Shown: positions 33,434-40,973 of the stretch, one piece after another
Layout: every line of letters begins with the position of its first letter
How positions within the stretch are numbered: the first letter of the stretch is position 1
Assembly (NCBI GenBank): GCA_965261455.1
Contig: OZ253453.1
Location: 1,612,001-1,676,000 of the forward strand
Source: DAOUKH01 sp965261455
GTDB taxonomy: Bacteria; Chloroflexota; Dehalococcoidia; SHYB01
Direction of reading: 5' to 3'
Length of the DNA: 64,000 nt
The notes under the pieces: generated by a model
Told to the model about the DNA's origin: nothing
Database searches by the model: none
Seen by the model: only the letters and a program-made list of their open reading frames with translations
Translations under genes and position numbers: made by a program

Positions 33434-34621
33434 CTAGCGGCCCATGCCGAGGCCGCGCCGGGCGATGATGTTGCGTTGAATCTCCGAAGTCCCCGCGCCG
33501 AGCGTAATGGCGCGCTGGGCACGGTAGAGCTTTTGCATCTTGCCGTGCAGAACGGCCCCCTTCGCACCGGGCGCGAGTTGGCCGTACATTCCGAGGATTT
33601 CCATCCCTAGACCGACGACACTCTGGGTCAGCTCGGTGACCCAGAGCTTGGACTGCGACGACTCGTAGCTCGGCGGCTCGCCCTTCGACTGGAGCCACAC
33701 CACGCGGTAGGCGAGCACCCACGAGATGCGCATCTGGGTATACGTGTCGGCGAGCTTGCGCCGGAGTTCGGGGTTCGTCTCGATGGGGTCGAACCCCCCG
33801 TTGCGCCCGGCCTCGACCACGTACTCGACAATCTCGTCGAAGAGCTGCTGGAGCGGCACGTGCCAGCGCACGCCGGAGCGCTCGGCGTTGAGTGTGGTCT
33901 GTCCCAGGTACCAGCCCTGGTCTTTCTCACCCACCAGCCGGTCGCGCGGTATGCGCACGTTGTCGAAGAAGACGGAGTTGAACGAGTGGGATTCGGCCAT
34001 GTTGACGATGGGCTGGACGGTGATGCCCGGCCAGTTCATGTCGACGAGGAAGTAACTGATCCCCTTGTGCTTGGGCGCGTCGGGGTTGGTGCGGGCGAGG
34101 AGGATGCCGTGCTCGGCCTTGTGGCCGTTGGTCGTCCAGGTCTTCTGGCCGTTGACTACGAAGTCGTCGCCGTCCGCGACGGCGGTGGTCTGAAGCGAGG
34201 CGAGGTCGGAGCCGGCGTTCGGCTCGCTAAGCAGCGAGCACCAGCGCACCTCGCCGCGGGCGATGGGGGGCAGGAAGGTCTTCTTCTGCCACTCGGTGCC
34301 GTGGATGATGAGCGACGAGCCGACTTGGTAGACGCCGGGGCCCATGAAGCCGCGGGGCGCCTTCGCCAGCGCCATCTCTTCGTTGAAGACGAACTGCTGC
34401 ATGGGGGTGAATCCCATGCCGCCGTATTCCTTAGGCCAACCGACGGCAAGGTAGCCCTTGGCCCCCGCCTTGCGCGCGAAGTCGCGCTCGTACTCCTCGC
34501 GTTCTTCGCCGTCGGTGTCGTTGCCGACGGTGAGCCGCCAATTCGGCGGGAGCGTCTCGTCGAGCCAGTCGCGGATTTCGGCGCGGAAGGCGTCCTCTTG
34601 CGCCGTCGAACGGAAGTCCAT
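33434..34621 (-). CDS. Acyl-CoA dehydrogenase
   Basis: A 395-residue FAD-dependent acyl-CoA dehydrogenase: MDFRSTAQEDAFRAEIRDW at the start, WCSLLSEPNAGSDLASL and the C-terminal TLGAGTSEIQRNIIARRGLG. The GAGTSE form, lacking the Glu before GTS, is shared with FadE-type enzymes for branched or cyclic acyl-CoAs. GGAGG lies four bases before the ATG. It is a paralogue of the gene at 7598-8764 but clearly diverged. It shares a probable operon with the amidohydrolase downstream (30-base gap) and the amidase upstream. Confidence 0.92.
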   Translation of the reverse strand: MDFRSTAQEDAFRAEIRDWLDETLPPNWRLTVGNDTDGEEREEYERDFARKAGAKGYLAVGWPKEYGGMGFTPMQQFVFNEEMALAKAPRGFMGPGVYQVGSSLIIHGTEWQKKTFLPPIARGEVRWCSLLSEPNAGSDLASLQTTAVADGDDFVVNGQKTWTTNGHKAEHGILLARTNPDAPKHKGISYFLVDMNWPGITVQPIVNMAESHSFNSVFFDNVRIPRDRLVGEKDQGWYLGQTTLNAERSGVRWHVPLQQLFDEIVEYVVEAGRNGGFDPIETNPELRRKLADTYTQMRISWVLAYRVVWLQSKGEPPSYESSQSKLWVTELTQSVVGLGMEILGMYGQLAPGAKGAVLHGKMQKLYRAQRAITLGAGTSEIQRNIIARRGLGMGR

Positions 34622-34693
34622 AGCGCCTCCGGGTCAGGTGTTCGAGGTGGGCCGCCCCGAACGACGGCATTGTAGCACCGCTACCGGCGGCGA

Positions 34694-36106
34694 CTAGAGC
34701 GGCGGGCGCATCGTGTGCCATTCGGTGGCCTGCTCGTAGGCGTGGGCGGCACGGAAGAGCAGCGCCTCCTCGAAAGCCCGTCCGACGAGTTGGAGGCCGG
34801 CGGGGAGGCCCTCGCCGGCGTCTCCGGCGGGCCCGAAGCCGCAGGGCACGGAGATCGCGGGAAGGCCGGTGAGGTTCGAAGGCGTGGTGAACTTCGTGGT
34901 CAACGCGCCCTCGCCGGCCCCGCCCGAGACGTTGGCGTCGATGCGGTAAGGCCAGATCGGGATAGTGGGCGTGGCAATCACGTCTACCTTTTCCAAGACG
35001 GCGTCAAAGTCGCGCTTGATGAGCGTCCGCAGCCGCTGCGCCTCGATGTACTGCACCGCGGGCCGCAGCATCGCCCCGGCGATGCGGTCGCCGAGACTCT
35101 TCCCGTAGAGATGCCGCCGCGACCGGATCAGCGTGGCGTGGGCCGCGGCCTGCTCGGTGCGGATGATCGCGCCAAGGGCCGTCCAGGTGTGGCGGAAATA
35201 GGGCAGCGCGACCTCCCGCACCTCGGCGCCGAGCCCACGCAGCGTCGCGATGGCGTCGTCGAACAGCTTCCGCACGCCGGGCTCAACGCTCTCGTCCAAG
35301 TCCGTCCACGGGACGCCGACGCGCAGGCCCTTAACGCCGCGCTCAAGGCCGGCGGTGTAGAGCGGAACGGCGCCCCTCGACGAGGTCGGGTCCTGTGGGT
35401 CGTGGCCGGCGACGACGTTGAGGGCGGCGGCGGCCCCTTCCACCGTCCGCGCGAGCGGGCCGGCGTGATCGAGGCTCCAGGCGAGGGGAAAGATGCCCCG
35501 CCGGCTCACCCGGCCGTAGGTGGGCTTGATGCCGACGCACGAGGAGAAGGCGGCGGGGATGCGGATCGAACCTCCGGTGTCGCTGCCCATGGTGGCGAAG
35601 CCGACGCCGGCCGCGAGCGCCGCTCCCGAACCGCTGCTGGAAAACCCGGGGATACGGTCAAGGTCCCAGGGGTTGCGGGCCCAGCCGTAGCGGGGGCCGG
35701 GGAGATCGACGGCGAACTCGGTGAGGTTCGTCTTGCCGAGGATGATGGCGCCGGCGTCGAGCAAGCGCTGGACGGCGAAGGCATGCTCCGCGGCCATGTG
35801 ATCGAAGCGGGCGGCCGAGGCGCAGGTGGTGGCCGTGCCGGCGATGTCGTAGAGGTCCTTGATCGTGATGGGGAGGCCGTGCAGGGGGCCGCGGTAGACG
35901 CCGCGGGCGATCTCCTGCTCGGCGACGCGAGCGCGGTCGTCAAGCTCATGCTCGCCGTAGACGTGGATGAAGGCGTTGATCTTCGGCTCGACGTCCTTGA
36001 GGCGCGCGACGACGACGCGTATCAGCTCGACAGGGGAGAGGCTGCGGCTCTTGATGAGGCGCGCCGCCTCGGAGATCGGCAGGTAGCAAAGGTCGAGGTC
36101 GGTCAC
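34694..36106 (-). CDS. Amidase signature enzyme (GatA-like)
   Basis: A 470-residue amidase. The Ser-cisSer-Lys triad is visible: Lys83 in PITIKDLYD, cis-Ser in GFSSSGSGAALAAG and the nucleophile in GSDTGGSIRIPAAFS. It hydrolyses a C-N bond of an amide. No gatB or gatC is nearby, so it is more likely a catabolic amidase than the Glu-tRNA amidotransferase subunit. It follows the small DUF2283-like gene by 21 bases and precedes the acyl-CoA dehydrogenase by 72. The substrate is unknown. Confidence 0.9.
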   Translation of the reverse strand: MTDLDLCYLPISEAARLIKSRSLSPVELIRVVVARLKDVEPKINAFIHVYGEHELDDRARVAEQEIARGVYRGPLHGLPITIKDLYDIAGTATTCASAARFDHMAAEHAFAVQRLLDAGAIILGKTNLTEFAVDLPGPRYGWARNPWDLDRIPGFSSSGSGAALAAGVGFATMGSDTGGSIRIPAAFSSCVGIKPTYGRVSRRGIFPLAWSLDHAGPLARTVEGAAAALNVVAGHDPQDPTSSRGAVPLYTAGLERGVKGLRVGVPWTDLDESVEPGVRKLFDDAIATLRGLGAEVREVALPYFRHTWTALGAIIRTEQAAAHATLIRSRRHLYGKSLGDRIAGAMLRPAVQYIEAQRLRTLIKRDFDAVLEKVDVIATPTIPIWPYRIDANVSGGAGEGALTTKFTTPSNLTGLPAISVPCGFGPAGDAGEGLPAGLQLVGRAFEEALLFRAAHAYEQATEWHTMRPPL

Positions 36107-36127
36107 ATCGGTCTCGCGGCCGGGGGA

Positions 36128-36502
36128 TCAGCGGAGGCGGGCGGGGTCGAGTTGACGGTCGCGCTCCCAGGCAAGCTGCTGCACGTGGGTGAGGAACCCG
36201 CGAATGAAGGGAGTGTTCTCCATGCGGCGCAGGGCCATGGGGGAAGGGTTCACCTGCCGCCACGTCTCGGCGAGATCGGGGCGATTGGCCAGGAATCCGG
36301 AACGGAAGGCACCGACCTCGAACGCGAAACCCTCGCCCGTCTGCCGATCGACGTAGACGCGCACCTGCTCGGGAAGCTCCACCCACACACCCTCCTGACG
36401 CCACGGCGCGCGAATGGTCAGGCTGTCGGCGGCCTTGTCGTAGTAGAACGACAGCGTCCAGGTGTGCAGTCGCCCAAAGGTGATCGCCTGCGCTCGGTAC
36501 AT
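36128..36502 (-). CDS. Small protein with DUF2283-like strand pattern
   Basis: A 124-residue protein of unknown function. The frame is open to 36622, but GGAGAGGA precedes ATG 36502 (MYRAQAITFGRLHTWTL). Residues about 18-65 (FYYDKAADSLTIRAP, VELPEQVRVYVDRQTGEGFAFEVGAF) resemble the DUF2283 pattern also seen in the gene at 6790, but no DUF4258 partner is present here. The C-terminal half looks helical. First gene of the amidase / acyl-CoA dehydrogenase / amidohydrolase operon. Confidence 0.6.
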   Translation of the reverse strand: MYRAQAITFGRLHTWTLSFYYDKAADSLTIRAPWRQEGVWVELPEQVRVYVDRQTGEGFAFEVGAFRSGFLANRPDLAETWRQVNPSPMALRRMENTPFIRGFLTHVQQLAWERDRQLDPARLR

Positions 36503-36645
36503 GGCTGGGGTCCTCTCCGCCCGCGGTAGTCGCCACGCCCATAGTAATCGCGCCGACGGGCCTGCCACAAGCCGCCGCCCTCCCCAAGCCGGCGGTATAG
36601 TGGGCTGAGCGTCCCGCCCCATGCGGGCGGCGGGAAGGAGCGGCG

Positions 36646-37311
36646 ATGTCGAGATTCGAGCGGCTGCGCGAGCAGCATCGGGAGCTTTGGGAGCGCGTCG
36701 TCGAGCACGACTTCGCCCGCGAGCTCGGCGACGACTCGCTGCCGCTGGAGAAGTTCCAGCGCTACTTCGTGCAGGACTACGCCTTCTTCCAAGACTTCGT
36801 CGTCTTGATCGCTCTCGGCATCGCGAAGGCGCCCAACATGGACGCGGCGCGCCCGCTCGCCGGCTTCCTTCACGAAATCCTCCAAGGCGAGGAGGTCCTA
36901 TTCACCAAAACCTTCGAGTCGTGGGGCTGGCCGCCGGAGCGCTACCGCGGCGCGGCGCCGGGGCCGACGGCGCTGGCGCTGGGTAACCTGATGGGGCGCA
37001 CCGCCTACGAGGGCGGTTTTGCCGAAATCCTGACCGTGCTCGGGGTGACGGAGGGGACCTACCTCGACTGGCCGGCACGGAACGCGGCGCGCGGCGCCGC
37101 CCCCAAGACACCCATCTACCGTGACTGGACCGCCGTCCATGCCTCACCGGAGTTCGAAACCTTCGTCCGCGGGCTGTTCGCCAAGCTGGACGAGCTAGCA
37201 CTCACCGCAGAGCAGGAGACCCGCGTGGCGCGGCTCTTCGAGGTCACGCTCCGCTACGAGCTCGATTTCTTCGACATGGGCTACGCAGACGCACCGCCCT
37301 CCGGCCCGTAG
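36646..37311 (+). CDS. TenA/thiaminase-II-like family protein
   Basis: A 221-residue all-helical TenA fold protein. DDSLPLEKFQRYFVQDYAFF carries the conserved Asp and aromatic residues of the TenA pocket and LRYELDFFDMGY the C-terminal Glu region. The active-site Cys of aminopyrimidine aminohydrolases (usually in a L-P-C-x-W/Y context) is not present; the aligned region reads FAEILTVLGVTEGTYLDWP. It may therefore be a TenA_E-type enzyme or bind another ligand. ATG has AAGGAG five bases upstream. Divergent from the amidase operon. Confidence 0.78.
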   Translation: MSRFERLREQHRELWERVVEHDFARELGDDSLPLEKFQRYFVQDYAFFQDFVVLIALGIAKAPNMDAARPLAGFLHEILQGEEVLFTKTFESWGWPPERYRGAAPGPTALALGNLMGRTAYEGGFAEILTVLGVTEGTYLDWPARNAARGAAPKTPIYRDWTAVHASPEFETFVRGLFAKLDELALTAEQETRVARLFEVTLRYELDFFDMGYADAPPSGP

Positions 37312-37380
37312 CGAGACCTTTTCGAAACCCGCCGGGATCCGTCATCCCCAGCGAACGCGGGAATCTATCTCCCCCCGTAG

Positions 37381-37400
37381 GGGCGATTCGCGAATCGCCC
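37381..37400. repeat. 20-bp perfect palindrome (family R1)
   Basis: GGGCGATTCGCGAATCGCCC, preceded by CCCCGTAG. It is identical to the copy at 13950-13969 but in the opposite orientation relative to the CGTAG flank. Confidence 0.8.
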
Positions 37401-37451
37401 GCCCTCCCCCTCGCGGCGGGCCCCACGGCCAATTCCGGGCGCGGATGATAC

Positions 37452-37480
37452 TTGACAGGCCTTGTCAAGGGGGTTTATCG
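37452..37480 (+). promoter_or_regulatory. TTGACA promoter inside a 7-bp inverted repeat
   Basis: TTGACA at 37452-37457, 17 bases, then TTATCG (or TATCGT with 18 bases). The -35 is part of the dyad CTTGACA-GGCCT-TGTCAAG (37451-37469). The -10 is poor, which leaves room for activation. The layout matches the promoter at 49882-49910. Confidence 0.5.
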
Positions 37481-37489
37481 TTAGTTTAC

Positions 37490-37532
37490 GAACATATGTC
37501 CTTCCCCGTGCAGCGACGGGCAACCTATGTTC
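37490..37532 (+). promoter_or_regulatory. Two LexA-like (GAAC-N4-GTTC) boxes
   Basis: GAACATATGTCC at 37490-37501 and CAACCTATGTTC at 37521-37532 each differ by one base from the Gram-positive/Chloroflexi-type LexA box GAAC-N4-GTTC. The first begins 38 bases after the TTGACA at 37452, that is, at the expected transcription start. A sister box without mismatches is at 49918-49929. Confidence 0.45.
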
Positions 37533-37803
37533 CGCGCCTCCCGTAAGGGAGCGTGCACCCGCCGGTCCGCCCTCCACGGCAGTCCGGCGTCGCGCCTCCC
37601 GCAAGGGAGCGTGCACCCGCGCCGGTCCGCCCACCGTGGCAGGCTATCGCCGCGCCTCCCCGCGAGGGGAGTGTGCACCTGCGCCGGACCACCCGACTGA
37701 GCGTGTGCCGGCGCGCGCCTCTCCGCAAGGGGAGTGTGCGACCCGCGCCGGGAGGTCCTTCGGGGCCTCGCCGGCGCACGCGCGCAAAGGGCGAAGTGCG
37801 CCC
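37533..37803 (+). repeat. Five-unit tandem repeat with a hairpin in each unit
   Basis: Units start at 37533, 37591, 37651, 37714 and about 37774 (period 58-63). Each begins CGCGCCTC and holds a stem such as CTCCCGTAAGGGAG or CTCCCCGCGAGGGGAG, then GTGCACC and a GC-rich half-conserved part. Loop and arm changes are often compensated (CTCCCG/GGGAG versus CCCCG/GGGG). The last unit is degenerate. It may be transcribed from the promoter at 37452. Confidence 0.75.
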
Positions 37804-37883
37804 AAAGCAAGCCGTGAAAGACTCTTCCTCAGCGTTGGGAAGCGTAGGTTCGGAGTAGAGGACGTCGGAGACGAGGAGCCCTA

Positions 37884-38147
37884 TTAAGGGCCCATCCCCA
37901 TGTCTTTGAGCGTCTTGTTGATGGCGTAGTCGGCCTGCTTGCGCATGGTCTCCGCGCCCGGCATGTCATCGAGGGGGGAGTCGGGATGGTCGATCTTGCG
38001 GGTGAACATAGTGGGGAGTTGATCGAAGCGCGCCTCGGTCTCCGTTCCGCCGCACTTGGGGCAGACCATCGGCGAGTCGTCCCGAATGCTGCGCCGCAGC
38101 TCGAAGTTCTCGCCGCAGGGAGTACAACGCCTGGGATATGTCGGCAT
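37884..38147 (-). CDS. FmdB-like zinc ribbon protein
   Basis: An 87-residue protein with an N-terminal zinc ribbon of FmdB type: MPTYPRRCTPCGENFEL, then MVCPKCGGTETE (two Cys-x-x-Cys pairs), followed by a short helical tail (MRKQADYAINKTLKDMGMG). FmdB-type ribbons are thought to be small regulators, but their role is not established. A second, longer relative is encoded at 40601-40945. The gene ends at the tandem-repeat region. Confidence 0.82.
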   Translation of the reverse strand: MPTYPRRCTPCGENFELRRSIRDDSPMVCPKCGGTETEARFDQLPTMFTRKIDHPDSPLDDMPGAETMRKQADYAINKTLKDMGMGP

Positions 38148-38393
38148 CTCGTTCGCCTCGCTTCGCGCCCGCCGAAAGCGGGCCGTCGGTACGTCGGGGA
38201 GGCGCGTCGGCCTCGGTCAGGCGCCCTTCCGGCCATTATAGCAACCAAGCAAGCGCGCGGTGCCGGACGGGGCCTGCCTGCATCCGTCATTCCCGCGTAA
38301 GCGGGAATCCATCCCCTCCCGTAGGGGCGCCCCTTGTGGGCGCCCGCTCCCTGCGTGCCAACGCTCCGCAAAGGTCTCCGGAGGGAACGCCGC
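38148..38393. other. Intergenic stretch with two dispersed repeats
   Basis: Holds the common ATTCCCGCGTAAGCGGGAAT-type palindrome (38289-38308) and an R1 variant GGGCGCCCCTTGTGGGCGCCC (38325-38345) that is identical to 32261-32281. No gene seen. Confidence 0.7.
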
Positions 38394-39377
38394 CTACACA
38401 ACCTGCAGCACGATCTTGCCGAAGTTGGCGTTACTTTCCATGTAGCGGTGAGCCTCGGCCACCTCGTCGAGGGGGAAGACACGGTCGACGACAGGCCGGA
38501 GGCGCCCCTGGTGAAAGAGAGGCAGCACGTGACGCTTGAACTGATCGGTGATCCGTGCCTTCTCCGCGGGCGCGCGCATCCGTAGCACGGTGCCGAAGAC
38601 GCTGAGACGCTTCGGCATGAGCGCGGCGATGTTGGCCTCAAGGCGGCCCCCGCCGAGCGTGCCGACGAGCACCATGCGGCCCCTGATGGCGAGCGACGCG
38701 ATGTTGTCGTTCCAGTAGGGCGCGCCGACAACGTCGAGAATCACGTCCACGCCCCGGCCGTCGGTCTCGCGCTTGACGACCTCGGCGAAGTTTTCGGTGT
38801 TGTAGTTGACGCCAACGTCGAGGCCGAGCGCCGTCGCCTTCTCCAGCTTCTCGTCAGAGCTCGCCGTGCCGAACACCGCCGCCCCCGCCGCCTTGGCGAG
38901 CTGGACCGCGGCCACGCCGACACCGCTTCCCGCGGCGTGAATCAGGGCGTTCTCGCCCATCGTCAGGCCGCACCAGTTGAACAGCGCGTCGTAGGCGGTG
39001 AAAAAGACTTCCGGGACCGAAGCCGCGTCGGTATAGCTCATCCCCTCGGGAATCGGGGCGGCCATGGCCTGATCGATGGCGGTGTACTCGGCGTAGCCCC
39101 CGCCGCCGAGCAGCGCGCAGACGCGGTCGCCGACGGCCACTTGGGTCACGCGGGGCCCAACGGCGACGACTTCGCCGGCCATCTCGAGCCCGGGCACGTC
39201 AGGGCGAATGCCGGGGGGCGCGGGATAGCCGCCGGCGCGCTGGCTCAGGTCGGCCCGATTCAGGGCCGAAGCGTGAATCTTGACCAGCGCCTCTTCGGGG
39301 CCCGGCTCCGGCGTGTCGATTTCCCGGACTTGCAGGACTTCCGGCCCGCCGGGCTCGGTGACGACGGCGGCGCGCAC
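38394..39377 (-). CDS. NAD(P)H:quinone oxidoreductase, zinc-alcohol-dehydrogenase superfamily
   Basis: A 327-residue medium-chain dehydrogenase/reductase of the quinone reductase (PIG3/QOR) branch: MRAAVVTEPGGPEVLQVREI, LNRADLSQRAGGYPAPPG, VGDRVCALLGGGGYAEY and the nucleotide motif IHAAGSGVGVAAVQLAKAAG. No zinc ligands are present, as expected for QOR. It reduces quinones or enoyl/enone substrates with NADPH. GTG start lies two bases after the stop of the SMP-30 gene, so the two are translated together. Confidence 0.92.
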   Translation of the reverse strand: MRAAVVTEPGGPEVLQVREIDTPEPGPEEALVKIHASALNRADLSQRAGGYPAPPGIRPDVPGLEMAGEVVAVGPRVTQVAVGDRVCALLGGGGYAEYTAIDQAMAAPIPEGMSYTDAASVPEVFFTAYDALFNWCGLTMGENALIHAAGSGVGVAAVQLAKAAGAAVFGTASSDEKLEKATALGLDVGVNYNTENFAEVVKRETDGRGVDVILDVVGAPYWNDNIASLAIRGRMVLVGTLGGGRLEANIAALMPKRLSVFGTVLRMRAPAEKARITDQFKRHVLPLFHQGRLRPVVDRVFPLDEVAEAHRYMESNANFGKIVLQVV

Positions 39378-39379
39378 CG

Positions 39380-40246
39380 CTAACGCCCCGGCACGCCGGC
39401 GGCGGCAAGAGTCACGGCATGTACTTCCGTGGTCGCCGTGATAAAGAGGGTGTGGTCGCCGTCACCGCCGAAGGAGCAGTTTGCCGCGGTCTCGGGGGTG
39501 AGGATCTTGCCCAGACGCTCGCCGGCGGTCGAATAGACGTGCAGGCCGTCCTGGGCGGTCGAGTAGAGCCGCCCTTCCGTGTCGACGCGCATGCCGTCGG
39601 GAAAGCCGGGGTCGATCTCGCAGAACACGTCCCCGCCTTCGAGCCGGACGCCATCGACCACGGTGAAGACGCGGACGTGGCGTCTGGCGGAGTCGGCGAT
39701 GTACAGCAGGCTCTCGTCGGGCGAGAAGCAGAGGCCGTTGGGCCGGTCGAGATCGCCGGTGACGGGCGTCAAGGCGCCGTCCGCAGGGTCGAAGCGGAAG
39801 ACGTAGGACAAGGGCAACTCCTGCTGCTCCGGCGTGATGGTGTAGGGCGGGTCGGTGAACCAGATCGAGCCGTCGGACTTCACCACGAGGTCGTTGGGCG
39901 AGCTCAGCCGCATGCCTTCATAGTGATCGGCGAGGATGGTCACCGAGCCGTCGGCCTCGGTGCGTTGGAGGTTGCGGCTGACGTGGCCGGCGGTGACGAG
40001 CCGCCCCTCGAGGTCGCGCGTGTTCCCGTTGACCCGGCCCGTCGGTTCGCGGAAGACGGAGGCGCCGTCCTCAGCCGTCCAACGATGCAGCCGGTCCTTG
40101 CGCAGGTCGCTGAAGATGAGATGGTCGCCCATCCACACGGGGCCTTCGGTAAAGGTGAAGCCGCCGGCGATCTTCTCGATCTTTGAATCGGGCGTGAGTA
40201 TCGCCCTGAACTCTTCGGACTCGATGACGAAATCGCCTTCAGTCAC
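39380..40246 (-). CDS. SMP-30/gluconolactonase-like hydrolase
   Basis: A 288-residue six-bladed beta-propeller lactonase. Metal-ligand segments are visible: FTEGPVWMGDHLIFSD (Glu), VNGNTRDLEGRLV, LSSPNDLVVKSDGSIWFTDP (Asn, Asp) and RPNGLCFSPDESLLYIAD. It should open a sugar or other lactone using a divalent metal. The frame is open to 40291, but GGAGG is seven bases before a GTG at 40246, which I take as the start. Operon with the quinone reductase downstream. Confidence 0.88.
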   Translation of the reverse strand: MTEGDFVIESEEFRAILTPDSKIEKIAGGFTFTEGPVWMGDHLIFSDLRKDRLHRWTAEDGASVFREPTGRVNGNTRDLEGRLVTAGHVSRNLQRTEADGSVTILADHYEGMRLSSPNDLVVKSDGSIWFTDPPYTITPEQQELPLSYVFRFDPADGALTPVTGDLDRPNGLCFSPDESLLYIADSARRHVRVFTVVDGVRLEGGDVFCEIDPGFPDGMRVDTEGRLYSTAQDGLHVYSTAGERLGKILTPETAANCSFGGDGDHTLFITATTEVHAVTLAAAGVPGR

Positions 40247-40600
40247 AACCCCGCCTCCATGAAAGGTCTCGAAGCGCGGGAACCGTAGCACGCCCCCTTT
40301 CGGCCCGTCAAACAGGGCGCGAGGAGCACGGCGGGGCGGGGCCTAGACCTCCTCTCCCACCGGAGCCCTTTGCGTAACCCACTCGCGGACAAGCATGGGT
40401 GGGGCCGGGAGGTCTTGCCTCTTCTCCCCACGGGAGAAGATTGAGATGAGGGGCCGCCTCGCAGCCACCACGGGTTATCGAAGTCCGCTGCGCTCGGTTC
40501 AGTCAGTCCGGTGCGCAAGGTTTTTCCAGAGAGGGACGAGGCCGGCGACGCCCGCCGTGCTAGAATCGACCCGCGCCCTCTCTGGGCGCCGAGGTGGACG

Positions 40601-40945
40601 ATGCCGGTCTACGAGTACGGATGCCGGAGCTGCGGACGCCGGACGTCGGTGTTCGTGCGGACGATCAGCGACCCGGAGAGCCCGGCCTGCGAGCACTGCG
40701 CGTCGACGGACACGGCGCGGGTGATCTCCCGGTTCGCCGTCGCCAAGAGCATGGCGTCGGTCTGGGAAGACTCCGGCCCGCCCTCGGCCATGGCCGGCGA
40801 CGACTACTACCAGGACCCGCGCAACATCGGGCGGTGGACGGAGCAGCGCCTCGAACAGCTTGGCGTGGACATGCCGAGCGAGGCACGGGACATGATCGAC
40901 GCCGCCCGCGACGGCACGATGCCCTCGCCCATCGACGAGCTTTAG
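40601..40945 (+). CDS. FmdB-like zinc ribbon protein with extension
   Basis: A 114-residue protein. MPVYEYGCRSCGRRTSVFV and PACEHCASTD are the two Cys-x-x-Cys pairs of an FmdB-type ribbon. The following 70 residues (SVWEDSGPPSAMAGDDYYQ and so on, with ARDMIDAARDGTMP) are an acidic extension found in Chloroflexota relatives as far as I recall. ATG at 40601 has GAGG nine bases upstream; TAGAAT at 40561 could be the -10. It precedes the translin-like gene by 28 bases. Confidence 0.82.
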   Translation: MPVYEYGCRSCGRRTSVFVRTISDPESPACEHCASTDTARVISRFAVAKSMASVWEDSGPPSAMAGDDYYQDPRNIGRWTEQRLEQLGVDMPSEARDMIDAARDGTMPSPIDEL

Positions 40946-40973
40946 CGCTCCGCACGCATCCCTTGGGCCCCCC

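Larger units (their letters stand above)
37312..37883. other. Intergenic stretch with palindromes, promoter and tandem hairpins
   Basis: About 570 bases with no supported gene. In order it holds a CATCCCC...GGGAAT-type repeat (37340-37363), the R1 palindrome (37381-37400), a promoter with a palindromic -35 region and two LexA-like boxes (37451-37532), and a five-unit tandem array of hairpins (37533-37803). Frames in either strand across the array are low-complexity Arg/Ala/Pro. Confidence 0.65.

Noticed and set aside
34715..36529. A 604-codon plus-strand frame opposite the amidase
   Set aside because: Long antisense frames are expected in GC-rich DNA; the sense frame has full amidase motifs and the antisense product has none.
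37533..37803. Possible CRISPR array
   Set aside because: The units vary in period (58-63), the spacers are themselves half-conserved, repeats are not identical and no cas gene is near.
37462..37887. 141-codon plus-strand frame across the tandem array
   Set aside because: The product is Arg/Ala/Pro low-complexity, it begins within the promoter dyad and has no ribosome site; the opposite strand is equally open.
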